DNA from: Thermoanaerobaculia bacterium
GTDB lineage: Bacteria > Acidobacteriota > Thermoanaerobaculia > Multivoradales > UBA5704
Length of the DNA: 6,210 nt
Assembly: GCA_030150965.1 (NCBI GenBank)
Contig: JASLEW010000257.1
Span: forward strand, 1-6,210
Direction: 5' to 3'
Shown here: positions 6,155-6,210 of the stretch, in pieces
Position numbering within the stretch: the stretch's first letter is position 1
Layout: each line of letters opens with the position of its first letter
Program-made: the position numbers and the translations under genes
The notes under the pieces: generated by a model
Seen by the model: the letters and a program-made list of their open reading frames with translations, nothing else
The model's database searches: none
Told to the model about the DNA's origin: nothing

Positions 6155-6210
6155 ATGGCCGCGGAGCCGCTCGCCGGCTGGGAGGAGCTGTTCGACGAGC
6201 TCGTCGAGCT
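6155..6210 (+). CDS. Start of a gene cut by the window end, probably a protein kinase
   Basis: From ATG 6155 the frame is open to the window edge, giving 18 full codons: MAAEPLAGWEELFDELVE and one more residue. The frame is closed upstream by TGA at 6122-6124. The pattern W-x-x-L-F-x-x-x-x-x-L is like the N-terminus (W..LEELFHAALEL) I recall for serine/threonine kinases that follow this type of sigma factor in Acidobacteriota and others. Too little is present to see a kinase motif, so the product is inferred from this short match and the gene order. Confidence 0.5.
   Translation, partial: MAAEPLAGWEELFDELVE

Noticed and set aside
1..6210. CRISPR array, tRNA or rRNA genes
   Set aside because: No regularly spaced repeat series, cloverleaf or conserved rRNA segment was found on either strand.

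Overview
This is a GC-rich bacterial window holding two divergently transcribed units. No gene names the organism. The overall style (strong G/C at third codon positions, a sigma factor of the 'LATTALVHETYLRL' type followed directly by what looks like a protein-kinase start, and stray polyketide-type genes) fits an Acidobacteriota-like bacterium best. A myxobacterium or another GC-rich soil bacterium is a fair alternative.

Leftward unit (minus strand, 5402 down to about 157). A sigma-70-like promoter at 5373-5402 precedes four tightly packed genes: (1) a small exported SnoaL/DUF4440-like protein (5280-4831); (2) a class I SAM-dependent methyltransferase of the phthiotriol-dimycocerosate/NRPS-PKS-associated type (4797-3937); (3) a 371-residue protein that reads as a shrunken, active-site-less polyketide ketosynthase joined to an intact acyl carrier domain (3881-2766); (4) a membrane-anchored Ntn-hydrolase of the penicillin acylase family with its catalytic Ser and Asn intact (2769-220). 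Genes 3 and 4 overlap by ATGA, which implies translational coupling. A 9-bp stem at 157-191 may end the unit. The set resembles a small secondary-metabolite or lipid-tailoring operon: a carrier domain to hold an acyl chain, a methyltransferase to modify the product, and a periplasmic acylase able to trim it. The substrate is unknown, and no adenylation, acyltransferase or phosphopantetheinyl-transferase gene is present here.

Rightward unit (plus strand, from 5450). A promoter at 5450-5478 leads to an ECF sigma factor, best started at TTG 5528. After a 60-bp gap containing a perfect 9-bp inverted repeat that covers a possible ribosome-binding site, a new reading frame begins at 6155 and runs off the window. 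It is probably the sensor kinase or serine/threonine kinase partner of the sigma factor.

The left edge (1-156) holds no supportable gene. It contains two 25-bp-spaced direct repeats at 93-136 that could be an insertion-sequence end or a protein-binding array.

The most unusual object is the ketosynthase relic fused to a carrier domain. The order of ketosynthase motifs is kept, but the DTACSS active-site stretch is gone and an Ala/Gly/Ser/Asp simple-sequence insert sits in its middle.
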